Shown in pieces: positions 18,473 to 28,000 of a stretch of 64,000 nt of DNA. The DNA lies in the NCBI RefSeq assembly GCF_000372865.1, contig NZ_KB889965.1:3145450-3209449 (forward strand). The letters are read 5' to 3'. Both the position numbers and the translations under genes were made by a program. Below the pieces are notes generated by a model that did no database searches, was not told the origin of the DNA, and saw only the letters and a program-made list of their open reading frames with translations. The stretch's first letter is position 1. The number at the start of each line of letters is the position of its first letter. The stretch is from Methylosarcina fibrata AML-C10. GTDB taxonomy: Bacteria; Pseudomonadota; Gammaproteobacteria; Methylococcales; Methylomonadaceae.

Positions 18473-18690
18473 TGAAAAATTTCTATCGATTAATCTTCTC
18501 AAAAGCATCCGACACAGGGTACTCTGAAGAATCATTACTAACGAAGTTTGATTATTATGACGATGGCCTTCGCTCAATACGCACCGTCTTGATCGCCCGG
18601 CATTTCTGCCATTAACAAGTTGTCGGCTAAAAAGCGATCCCGTTTCCAGTCCCCCAGTTTCCATCCGTAGTATCCAAAAACAAAACCCAA
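18473..18690. other. Spacer between wzm and wzt, with a doubtful 47-codon frame
   Basis: An ATG overlapping the wzm stop (TAATG, 18472) opens a frame of 47 codons ending at 18615. Its composition is AT-richer than its neighbours and the product resembles nothing known to me. The rest shows no gene. This gap is unusual in an otherwise overlapping gene string and may be the remnant of a lost gene. Confidence 0.25.
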
Positions 18691-20052
18691 ATGACCGGCG
18701 TTGCCATTAAAGTAGAAAACCTCAGCAAGTGCTATCAAATTTACGATCAGCCGCAGGACCGGTTGAAACAATCGATCATGCCGAGAATCCGGCGTATTCT
18801 GGGCCGGGCTCCGGTAAACTACTTTCGGGAGTTTTGGGCGCTCCGGGACGTCTCGTTCGAAATCAAAAAAGGCGAAACCGTCGGCATTATCGGACGCAAC
18901 GGCAGCGGCAAATCCACGTTGTTACAACTCATCTGCGGCACTCTCAATCCGACCGGCGGACGCATTCAGACCCAGGGCCGTATCGCGGCCCTGCTGGAGT
19001 TGGGTTCCGGATTCAATCCGGAATTTACCGGACGGGAAAACGTTTACATGAACGCGGCCTTGCTCGGGTTGAGCAAGGAAGAAACCGTAGCCCGCTTCGA
19101 TGACATCATCGCCTTTGCCGATATCGGCAATTTTATCGAACAACCGGTTAAAACTTATTCCAGCGGCATGATGGTGCGTCTGGCCTTTGCCGTTATCGCC
19201 CACGTGGATGCGGACATTCTGGTCATAGACGAAGCCCTGGCGGTAGGCGACGCTTTTTTCCGGCAAAAATGCATGCGTTTCCTGCGCCGCTTCATGAAAA
19301 CGGGAACGGTGTTGTTCGTCAGTCACGATACCGGATCGGTCAGAAGCTTGTGCACTCACGCCATATGGATCGAAAAAGGCCGGATGCTGCAACAAGGATC
19401 GCCCAAAGAAGTGAGTGAAAATTACCTCGAAGCCTTCTATGAAGAGCAACAAGGCAAAAGCACGACCACCCGCATCAAACAGAACTTTATCGACTCTTCC
19501 GACTCTCAGGCCAAAGATCCGCGGCTGGCGTTCATCAACGCCAGCAATTTGCGCAACGATCTTCGCTTGTTCGAATTCAATCCGGATGCGCCTTCCTTCG
19601 GCAAAGGCGAGGCGCAGATCACTTCGGTCAAATTTTTCGACCGACAAGGCGCCCCTCTTGCCTGGGTGGTGGGCGGGGAAGAAGTCGTCCTGAGAGTGGA
19701 AGCTCTTGCCAACTCGTCCCTCGACTCGCCGATCGTCGGCTTTTACATAAAAGACAAACTGGGCCAGTGTTTATTCGGAGACAATACCTATCTCAGTTAT
19801 ATGGACTCTCCGGTAGTCTGCGGTCCGGGCCAATTCCTGACCGCCGACTTTTCGTTTCAGATGCCGCGTTTATTGGCCGGCGATTACTCGGTGACCGTAG
19901 CCATAGCCAACGGCACCCAGCAGGAGCACATCCAGCAGCACTGGGTGCATGACGCCCTGTTTTTTAGATCGGAATCGACGAGCGTGGCAGGCGGACTGAT
20001 CGGCATCCCCATGAACAACATCCATCTGAGTGTAAAAAAACCGCATGAATAG
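18691..20052 (+). CDS. wzt: ABC exporter ATPase with C-terminal polysaccharide-recognition domain (Wzt-like)
   Basis: This 453-residue protein powers polymer export with Wzm. The N-terminal ATPase domain (1-250) has Walker A GRNGSGKST at residues 68-76, the signature YSSGMMVRLAF and Walker B DILVIDEALAVGD. Residues from about 290 to 450 form the beta-rich Wzt C-terminal domain. In E. coli O8/O9a that domain binds the modified non-reducing end of the chain and so selects finished chains. The gene overlaps the next one, a methyltransferase fusion, by 8 bp. The last ~90 bp are found again, degraded, at 34046-34134. Confidence 0.92.
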   Translation: MTGVAIKVENLSKCYQIYDQPQDRLKQSIMPRIRRILGRAPVNYFREFWALRDVSFEIKKGETVGIIGRNGSGKSTLLQLICGTLNPTGGRIQTQGRIAALLELGSGFNPEFTGRENVYMNAALLGLSKEETVARFDDIIAFADIGNFIEQPVKTYSSGMMVRLAFAVIAHVDADILVIDEALAVGDAFFRQKCMRFLRRFMKTGTVLFVSHDTGSVRSLCTHAIWIEKGRMLQQGSPKEVSENYLEAFYEEQQGKSTTTRIKQNFIDSSDSQAKDPRLAFINASNLRNDLRLFEFNPDAPSFGKGEAQITSVKFFDRQGAPLAWVVGGEEVVLRVEALANSSLDSPIVGFYIKDKLGQCLFGDNTYLSYMDSPVVCGPGQFLTADFSFQMPRLLAGDYSVTVAIANGTQQEHIQQHWVHDALFFRSESTSVAGGLIGIPMNNIHLSVKKPHE

Positions 20053-20850
20053 CTTCACCGACAGTTTGCTGGAATCGGCTCAATTTACGCCTCTCTCGCT
20101 GCAAGCGCCCGGCGCCTGGTGCGGCCATCTGCCGTTTGCGGACTGGCTGACCCGGACGGTGCAGCCCGATCTCTTCGTCGAACTGGGCACCCATTCCGGC
20201 AATTCCTATTTCGCTTTCTGCCAGACCGTCCGCGAGGCCGGCCTTTCGACCCGTTGCTACGCCGTCGACACCTGGCGCGGCGACGACCATGCCGGACGCT
20301 ACGGCGACGACGTGTTCGAGAAAGTCCATGCCCATAACCGGGCGCATTACGCCGACTTTTCCAATCTGCTGCGGATGACTTTCGACGAAGCGCTCGGTTA
20401 TTTCGCCGACGGCTCGATCGATCTGCTGCACATCGACGGCCTGCACACTTACGAAGCGGTCAAGCACGATTTCGACAGTTGGCGGCCCAAACTCGCTCCG
20501 GGCGCCGTGGTGCTGTTCCATGACACCAACGTACGCGAGCACGGCTTCGGCGTCTGGAAGCTGTGGCACGAACTTCAGGCCCGCTATCCCGGCCACCTGG
20601 AGTTTACCCATTCCCACGGCCTGGGCGTGGTGCAGGTGGACGGCGCCGAGGCCCGGCCGCTGCCCTGGCTGGACCCAGCCTCTCCGGCGCAGCGGCAGTT
20701 GCAGCGTTATTTTGCCGCGCTGGGCGCACTGCAACGGGAACGCTTCGAGCGGAACCAGGCGCAAAGCCGCCTGTCTGCCCTGACCCAAACCTTGACCGAG
20801 CGCGACGAACAACTGGCCGAACTTCATCGGGCCCTGTCGGACCGGGATTT
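19955..20850 (+). repeat. Duplicated segment, copy A (wzt tail plus methyltransferase 5' part)
   Basis: This stretch, from the last ~95 bp of wzt through the methyltransferase domain to the start of the coiled coil, is repeated at 34046-34920. Read by eye, differences are a few per 60 bases, largely silent. Copy A keeps the intact wzt reading frame and the intact gene junction, so it is the likely parent. Confidence 0.85.
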
Positions 20851-23800
20851 GCAGATTGCCGGCCTCCAGCATGCGGTAAAGGATTTCGACGGGCGCATTG
20901 CCGCGCTTGACCAAGCCAGACTCGACCGCGATGGGCAGATCGCCGCCTTCAATCAGGCAGTAGCCGAGCGCGACGGGCAAATTGCCGGCCTCAATCTGGC
21001 GGTAGCGGAACGCAACCACCGGATGGCCGGCCTTGATCAGGCACTGGCCGAGCGCGACGGGCAAATCGCCGGCCTCCGTCAGGCGCTGGCCGAGCGCGAC
21101 AACCAATTGCACGCCATCCAGGGCAGCCTGAGCTGGCGGCTGACCGCCCCGCTGCACGCCGTCCTAGCGTCATCGCCCGGATTGAGCCGGTTCCTTCGCC
21201 GCACGATGAAACTGATCTGGTGGACGCTGACATTTCAATTATTCCGGCGCTGGCGAGAAAGGCGCGCCGCCCTGCACCTGGAGCTTCCACCGGTTATCCC
21301 GCATTTCGCCCCCGCGGCCGGCGATTACAGCGTAGCCGTGCCTTTTTCCTACGACCTCGTGTCCTGGGAAACGCCGCCCCGCCTGGCGGTCATCTGTCAC
21401 ATGTTCTATCCCGACATGGCGGATGAATTCAAAGGATATTTTTCGAATATCCCGTTCGGTTTCGACTTGTACATCACCACCGACAGCGACGCAAAAAAAT
21501 CAAGCATTCAACAAAGCTTTTCCGGCTGGAACAAAGGCAAAGTCGACGTCAGGCTCGCGCAGAACCGCGGCCGGGACATCGCGCCCAAGCTCATTACCTG
21601 CCGTGACGTTTATCACCGTTACGAATTCGTGCTTCATGTCCATACCAAGAAATCCCTGAACTGGGGCGATGCGCACGGCTGGCGCACGTACCTGCTGGAA
21701 ACGCTGATGGGGTCGAGCGCCATTGTCGAAAGCGTTTTCGAAGCGTTCAGGCTGGACCCGAAACTCGGCATGATCGCCCCGCAACATATCGAAATGATCC
21801 GCCAGTATCTCGGCAAGGACAGCAATACCGGCAACGCCGAGCTGTTCGCCCGCCGCCTGGGCATTACGCTGACCCATGACAAAACGATCGATTTTCCGTC
21901 CGGCTCGATGTTCTGGGCGCGTTCTGCGGCGCTGAAGCCCCTGCTCGACCTCAAACTTTCCTTCAAGGATTTTCCGGAAGAATTGGGCCAGGTCGACGGT
22001 ACCCTGGGCCATCTGATCGAGAGGATGTATTTTGCGATTTGCGAGAAAGCCGGTTTTCGCTGGCTGAAAATTTCCCTGCCGGCCTGGCACGTGGATTTCA
22101 ACCGCTTCGATATCGACGAAAAGCTTCTGGCGGACGCGAAAGATCCCGCCCTCGATTTCGATGAAGCCTTCTATCTTCAAGCCACCCCCGAAGTGGCTCA
22201 CGCCGTGGCGCAAGGCGTCATGCCGAGCGGCTACTATCATTACTGCCTGTTTGGACAGTTCGAGGGCCGGGTCTGGAGAGACCGCCGGCACAAACTGGGA
22301 TTCTCCCAGTCCTCCGACCAACTGGTCCTTATCCAAAACCCGGACGATATGCAGGCGCTCATCGCCAAACGCGCCAATCCTCCCAAAACTCCGTCCGGAC
22401 AAACGGATGCGGCCCGGCTTGACGGCCAGGAAAGCCTCTATCGACAGGCCTACGAAAAATCCGCCTACCGCGATGCGCTCGAGTTCAGCCGCTTCGTTCA
22501 TGAAGTAAATCGCCTGGCGGCTAATAAAAAAAGCCTCATCGATTTCGACGAGGCCTTTTATCTGCAAGCGAACCCCGGCGTTGCGCAATCGGTCGCGCAA
22601 GGGCGCTTCCCGTGCGGATACGTTCATTATTGTCTGTTCGGCCAGTTCGAAGGACGGGCATGCAGAGACCACAAGCACAAGCTGGCGGCAATGCAAACGG
22701 CGGCCAAGGCGGCGCCGTCGGCCCGCTCCGAACAGAAAGAAAAACTCTACCGGAAGGCCTACGAGCAATCGGACTATAAAGACACGCTCGATTTCGCCCG
22801 CTTTGCCGAGGAGGTCGACCGCTTGGCCAGCCGCCAGGACAGCCTGATCGATTTCGACGAAGAAGCTTATCTGCAAGCCAACCCGGACATCGCAAAATCG
22901 GTGGCGCAAGGCATCATTGCCAACGGCTACGTTCATTATTGCGTGTTCGGGCAAAAGGAAGGCCGTTTCCGCAACCAAGAAGAACGGAGCGCTTATCTGC
23001 TCAAGCAGAAAGAAAACTTTTACCGCAAGGCTTACGAAAAATCGTCTTACAAGGACACGCTCGATTTCGCCCGCTTTACCGAAGAAGTGGATCGCTTGGC
23101 CGCAAATGAAGACAGCCTGATCGACTTCGACGAGGCCTTTTATTTGCAAGCCAACCCCGACGTCGTGCAGTCGATAGCGAAAGGAATCGTTGCCAACGGC
23201 TACATTCATTACTGCCTGTTCGGCCGGTTCGAGGGGCGCATTCATACCGAGCAGGAATGGCAGGCCCATCTGCTCAAGCAGAAAGAAAGCTTTTACCGCC
23301 GCGCCTATGAAAAATCGGCCTATAAGGACACGCTCGATTTCGCCCGCTTCTCCGCGGAGGTCGACCGTCTGGCTGCAAATGAAGACAGTCTGATCGAGTT
23401 CGACGAAGCCTTTTATCTAAAGGTCAATCCCGACGTGGCGCAATTGATCGCCAAAGGAACCCTTCCGAACGGGTACGTCCATTTCTGCCTGTTCGGGGAA
23501 TCGGAAAAACGCATCTCTACCGAGCAGGAATGGCAGGCTTATCTTGACACGCAAAAAGAAAATCTCTACCGGGAAGCCTACGAAAAATCCGATTACAACA
23601 CTACGCTCGATCTGACCCGTTTTATCGAAGAAGTGGAGCGTCTGGTCGAAAACAAGGCCAGCCTGATCGAGTTCGACGAGAAATTTTATCTTCAGGCCAA
23701 TCCGGACGTCGCTCAGTTGATGAAGCAAGGTACCCTTCCGAACGGATACGTTCATTATTGTTTATGCGGACAATTCGAAAAACGCGTCTGGAGCAATTAT

Positions 23801-24937
23801 GAAATCATGCGGCGGTTCGGGCAAGCGCCCAGGCTGTCCAAGGGATTCACGCGTCCGGCCAATCTGCGTCCGGCGCCCATCTATAAACCCGATTTAAGCG
23901 CGTTGCCAAGATCCAAGGACCCGTTCCTGCTCATTTTCTTTTCGCATCTGCAAGAAGACTTGTTTTTTGCCGGTTATACCGAATTCTTCAGGGACTTCAA
24001 ACCGATCATCGACAGCTTCGACCGAGTCGTCCTTTCCGTTGAATGCGACACCTTCAACCCGGAACTCGCCGCGCGCTTCTCGGACCGCATCGAGGTGATC
24101 CATGAAAGCAAGCTGAACACGCTGGAATGCCGTCCTACCGTGATTGTCTCCTTCAATAGCGAGCTCTTCCTGAAGGCACGGGACATTTTTCAGGATCTGG
24201 ACCGGACCATTTATTATTGCCAGGATTACGAGGCGGGATTCGGCCCGCTCGGAACGGGCTACGTCCGCAGCGAACAGGCGGTCGCCAGCTCGCGCAACAT
24301 CATCGTTTCGACGTCGCTCCTGTATCGTTTCCTGAAAGACAAAAGGCTCTTGACGGATTCCCAGCATATATGGATCACCACGCCCAAAATCGAGCCGGTG
24401 TCCGTCAGGCCCGAAAAAACCCGGCGGTTGTTCTTCTATTTCCGGCCCGAAAGCTTCCAGTCCCGGAATCTTCCCGAAATCCTGATGGGCGCCGCCGAAC
24501 AGTTTTGCGACAAATACACGGGCTACGAGATTTACATGATGGGCACCATCGACACCTGTTATTCCTATCGCATCAACGGCAATTCGATCTTCGTCAATTC
24601 GAAAGTGGCGAAGGAAGAGTACGTCGGACTGCTGTCGTCCTGCGATCTGGTGGTCTCGATGATTTATTCGGCTCACCCCGGAGTCATCGCCTTTCAGGCG
24701 GCGGCCTCGGGCATTCCCACGGTGACCAATATTTTCGAGAATCGGGATGCGGAATTGCTGAGGTCCATTTCCGGTAACCTCGTTCCCTACGATCCGGTCA
24801 GGGAAAATCTGCTCGACCGGATCGAGCTGGCGCTCACGTTGCCTAAAGGACAGCCTTCCTTTAACGGAAACCTGTACGGGCCGGCCGACAGCACGACCAT
24901 TTCCCGTTACGTCGAGGCCATGGTTAAAAATGGATGA
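20045..24937 (+). CDS. Giant methyltransferase / coiled-coil / RgpF-like / repeat / glycosyltransferase fusion
   Basis: This is a 1630-residue multidomain protein. Residues 1-235 are a class I SAM methyltransferase (ELGTHSGNS, LLHIDGLHTYEAV, VVLFHDTN). Residues 250-361 are eight 14-residue units of the type LAERDGQIAGLNQA, a very regular coiled coil, ending in SWRLTAPL. Residues 447-698 are an RgpF-like domain (HVHTKKS at 531, FPSGSMFWAR), the family of rhamnan synthesis protein F. Residues 703-1270 hold six copies of a module with FYLQANPDVAQ and NGYVHYCLFGQFEGR. Residues 1290-1625 resemble the C-terminal GT-B half of WsaF-like rhamnosyltransferases. The ATG at 20045 overlaps wzt by 8 bp. 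By position it could modify or end the chain that Wzt recognises. The exact linkages made are unknown. Confidence 0.85.
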   Translation: MNSFTDSLLESAQFTPLSLQAPGAWCGHLPFADWLTRTVQPDLFVELGTHSGNSYFAFCQTVREAGLSTRCYAVDTWRGDDHAGRYGDDVFEKVHAHNRAHYADFSNLLRMTFDEALGYFADGSIDLLHIDGLHTYEAVKHDFDSWRPKLAPGAVVLFHDTNVREHGFGVWKLWHELQARYPGHLEFTHSHGLGVVQVDGAEARPLPWLDPASPAQRQLQRYFAALGALQRERFERNQAQSRLSALTQTLTERDEQLAELHRALSDRDLQIAGLQHAVKDFDGRIAALDQARLDRDGQIAAFNQAVAERDGQIAGLNLAVAERNHRMAGLDQALAERDGQIAGLRQALAERDNQLHAIQGSLSWRLTAPLHAVLASSPGLSRFLRRTMKLIWWTLTFQLFRRWRERRAALHLELPPVIPHFAPAAGDYSVAVPFSYDLVSWETPPRLAVICHMFYPDMADEFKGYFSNIPFGFDLYITTDSDAKKSSIQQSFSGWNKGKVDVRLAQNRGRDIAPKLITCRDVYHRYEFVLHVHTKKSLNWGDAHGWRTYLLETLMGSSAIVESVFEAFRLDPKLGMIAPQHIEMIRQYLGKDSNTGNAELFARRLGITLTHDKTIDFPSGSMFWARSAALKPLLDLKLSFKDFPEELGQVDGTLGHLIERMYFAICEKAGFRWLKISLPAWHVDFNRFDIDEKLLADAKDPALDFDEAFYLQATPEVAHAVAQGVMPSGYYHYCLFGQFEGRVWRDRRHKLGFSQSSDQLVLIQNPDDMQALIAKRANPPKTPSGQTDAARLDGQESLYRQAYEKSAYRDALEFSRFVHEVNRLAANKKSLIDFDEAFYLQANPGVAQSVAQGRFPCGYVHYCLFGQFEGRACRDHKHKLAAMQTAAKAAPSARSEQKEKLYRKAYEQSDYKDTLDFARFAEEVDRLASRQDSLIDFDEEAYLQANPDIAKSVAQGIIANGYVHYCVFGQKEGRFRNQEERSAYLLKQKENFYRKAYEKSSYKDTLDFARFTEEVDRLAANEDSLIDFDEAFYLQANPDVVQSIAKGIVANGYIHYCLFGRFEGRIHTEQEWQAHLLKQKESFYRRAYEKSAYKDTLDFARFSAEVDRLAANEDSLIEFDEAFYLKVNPDVAQLIAKGTLPNGYVHFCLFGESEKRISTEQEWQAYLDTQKENLYREAYEKSDYNTTLDLTRFIEEVERLVENKASLIEFDEKFYLQANPDVAQLMKQGTLPNGYVHYCLCGQFEKRVWSNYEIMRRFGQAPRLSKGFTRPANLRPAPIYKPDLSALPRSKDPFLLIFFSHLQEDLFFAGYTEFFRDFKPIIDSFDRVVLSVECDTFNPELAARFSDRIEVIHESKLNTLECRPTVIVSFNSELFLKARDIFQDLDRTIYYCQDYEAGFGPLGTGYVRSEQAVASSRNIIVSTSLLYRFLKDKRLLTDSQHIWITTPKIEPVSVRPEKTRRLFFYFRPESFQSRNLPEILMGAAEQFCDKYTGYEIYMMGTIDTCYSYRINGNSIFVNSKVAKEEYVGLLSSCDLVVSMIYSAHPGVIAFQAAASGIPTVTNIFENRDAELLRSISGNLVPYDPVRENLLDRIELALTLPKGQPSFNGNLYGPADSTTISRYVEAMVKNG
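20792..21127 (+). repeat. Eight 42-bp units encoding a 14-residue coiled-coil repeat
   Basis: Eight consecutive in-frame units of 42 bp encode 14-residue blocks, for example VAERDGQIAGLNLA and LAERDGQIAGLRQA. Units 5 and 7 are the most alike in DNA. Fourteen residues are two heptads, so gain or loss of a unit keeps the coil register. The segment links the methyltransferase and the RgpF-like domain. Confidence 0.8.
22151..23790 (+). repeat. Six repeats of the FYLQANPDVAQ...HYCLFGQFEGR module
   Basis: The anchor (I/L)(D/E)FDE starts at 22151, 22538, 22847, 23120, 23393 and 23666. The last four are spaced exactly 273 bp (91 residues), the earlier ones 387 and 309 bp. Each unit has a helical part (LYRKAYEKSxYKDTLDFARF) and a globular motif (YLQANPDVAQSVAQG, NGYVHYCLFGQFEGR). 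Related YLxxNPDVxxAVxxG...HYxxFGxxEGR motifs occur in many bacterial surface and glycan proteins; their role is not known to me. Confidence 0.85.
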
Positions 24938-25023
24938 CGGCGCGTCGTCGCTGTAGACGTCACCCGCCGGCAACGAGCGGCTTGACCGGACAATTTAATC
25001 AATCGCTGGAATTAATCAAGGTC

Positions 25024-28000
25024 ATGACGGCCATAGCTTTTACAAAACCGAAAGTTACCCCTGAAGATGTGACGCTTTCCTTGCTGACGGGGGCGGGCTT
25101 GTCCTTTTTGATGGTCTGGGACCTGTACCCCTGTCTCAGCGACGGCCAGGAATACAAGGATCTGGTGATCGGCGCCCTGACTTGGGTCGATTACGACAAG
25201 GACCGGGAATGGAAAGCTCTTAACCTGCTCTTCGCCGGGTTCGTCATTTTTAGCATGGGCATGCTCATGCTGTTCCATCATTTGCGGAAAAAGGATGTTT
25301 CCGCAACATGGATCGGCGCGGTGCAGCAGTTGTTCCGGCTGGCCTGGCTGCCGGCCGTATTCTGGCTCGGCACCGCGCTCATGCGGCCCGACATGCCGTT
25401 CCTTTTGCTCAACGTTTCGGGTTTTCTGGTCCTCTTATTCGCCTTCATCGCCCTGGCCTTCGCTCGAAATCCTGAGACCGTCTCGGCCGGCGACGTGGCG
25501 GAGGCCGGCCTGTCTTCCGTGTTGATCCTGATGCTCGGCGTATTTTCCGTTGTTGCCGTCATCGTTGCCGTAACTCAGTTTTCGATTCCGCTGCGCCTCC
25601 TTTTGCTGAATAAGGGGAGCGGCGCGATTATCCTCGCCGCCGTCCTGGCGGCCATCGGATTTATCTGCTGGAATACGGTCCGTGCCGGATCATTGCCGCG
25701 CCTGAAAAGAGGGTTCCATCGGAGCTTGCTACTGCTTCAAATCACTCCTCCCTTGCTGCTTTTCGTCCTGGTGTCGCAATACGGTTTCTATCAGGGAAGC
25801 ATGATCAGGTTGTATCAAAGCTCCGGGCTGATTTTCACGGTCTGCGTCCTGGTTCTTTTTTCCTGGCATAGACTTTATCGGCATTATCAGCGCTGGCTTC
25901 AAGCGGAACGCTCGGGGCAACTTCTCAGCTATAGGGACATGTTGTCGCCGGCTTCCCTGTATCCGATCGCCGTGTACACCGGTTGCTTTTTTTTCTCCTG
26001 GGCGACTTTTTCCTTTGCCATAGATGATTTCCATATCGGGGAGCAGCTTCTGCCCTGGCAGCAGATCGTCGATTTCGGCAAGCTTCCTTATTTCGATTTT
26101 GCACCGATTCACGGTCTGATGGCATTAGCCTACGGGGGCCTCAATGCCTGGTTCTACGACGGCACCGTGGCCACTTTTCCTCAAGCCATGCTGTTGCTGA
26201 CGGCTCTGTTCATCGGGTTGAGTTTTTGGTCGATCTACAGTTTCCAGGGCCCCTGGCCGGCGCTCTTGTTGTCGCCTTTGCTCGGCATCGCCCCGAACCG
26301 ACTGCTTTGCCTGGTGCCTGTTTTGCTGCTGTTTTCCCGATTGCTTTCCGGAAATCGCAGAGTGGCCGCATGGCTGCCTCTGTGGCTTCTCTTTGCCCTG
26401 CTTTCCGTTTTGTACAATGTTCCGGTCGGAGCCGGTCTGATCCTAGGCAGCCTTCCGCTCGTGCTTTACCGTGGCTGGCTGGATTTTTCCGACAACAAAG
26501 CATGGATAAAGTTCTTTCTTCTGCTGGCATCGGCTTCAGTCCCGGGAATCGTCTTGGTTACCCCTCTGCGGCACATAGCCGGCGGTTTCCTGCACTTCAT
26601 CCTGGACAATGCCTCGACCAATACGGCCGCTAACGGCGTCGGAATATTGCAAATGGATTTGCGCCCGCATGATATCGGTTTTGCCGCAACCCAATTCCAG
26701 TGGGTTTTTTTAAAGCTGTCCTGGATCATTTTCATCATCGGCGCAGTAACGCTGCTGCTCCGCACCCTGGTCGAACAAAACCGTCGTCCCGAGCCGAGAT
26801 ACATAGTATTGCTCGCCCTGATTCCGCTGACTTTTTTCGTCATCGGCAAGTGGTCCATGGAAAGGATTTCGCCGGGCGATTTTATCTATCGAGACGGCGC
26901 GCTTTCCTTTCTTTCCCTGACTTTCTTTCTGCCTTTGCTCCAGGGCGGCTTCGGCACCGAGTCAACCCGGTCCCGCAGGCATCTCGCCCTGGCTCTGATT
27001 ATCGGCATCACGACCAGTGTCGCGGGAGTGACTCTGGATTATCGTGCGCTGCTCGTGAATCCCACCGTGACTGAGGCCATAGACGACAAAAACAGCCTGG
27101 TATCCGGAAAGGAGATCGGCTTGCCGCGTCTTGGCAAGTTGTTTGCGGATCCGCAGCGGATAGAGGATCTTCAATCGCTTCGGAAAGCAATAGCCCTCTA
27201 TCTCGAACCCGGCGAAACCTTCCTCGATCTCAGCAACCGTTCGGCTTTATACTATTATCTGGATTTGCCGGTGCCGGTCGTTTATTCGGCCGATTACGTC
27301 GCAGCCAATACCAAGTCGCTGGGCCGGATGATCGAGCAGATCAAGGAAAATCCGCCGCCTCTCGCGCTCATTGCACCCCGGCTCGTTTACGACGGCGGCC
27401 CCGCCTCCCTCAGGAGCTATCTCCTTTATAAGGAATTGGTCTCTTCTTATGTTCCCCGGGTCATCGGGAAGTATACTTTTCTTATCCGGGCCGACCGTAT
27501 CGGCACCGCTGACCGAAAGACTTTGCCGGAGTCCCTGGATATTCTCGATCCGGTGTTCAGAGCCGGCGACCTGCAGGCCATTCCGAATGCGTGGGGACGC
27601 TCCTGGAGACAATTAAAGGACAGATTCACTACGATTCGGCCAATGAAGCCAACGGCAATCTATCATTTTACCCGGACCGAAACGGGAGTTTACCGGCCAA
27701 CCGGGGATGATCCTTATTTCATGTTCGACATCAGTCCGTACCCTTTGGCCGGGAAAGAGGCCGACTTCCTTCTGATCGATTATGCCTGTGCGAGAAACCC
27801 GGCCGCGCCCGAACCGATTCTGGAGCTTTACTGGAATACCGAGAACGATCCCCAGAGCGAAAAAACCGTACTCCGTTTCTTCGGCTCCGGAAAAAAAGCG
27901 CTCATACCCATGGGAGCGCAGCCCAGGTGGCTTTTGGCCGAACGCATTGTTTCCTTTCGTCTAGATCTTCTGGACCCCAACTCTTGCCGCGAGCTGCGCC

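Noticed and set aside
18472-18615. 47-codon frame overlapping the wzm stop
   Set aside because: No recognisable product and no ribosome-binding site; kept only as a note in the intergenic entry.
21500-23269. 589-codon minus-strand frame opposite the giant fusion gene
   Set aside because: Its apparent repeats are the reverse image of the repeat modules on the plus strand; no family resemblance.
22151-23790. Regularly spaced repeats considered as a CRISPR array
   Set aside because: The repeat period is 273 bp, in frame, and encodes a conserved protein module.
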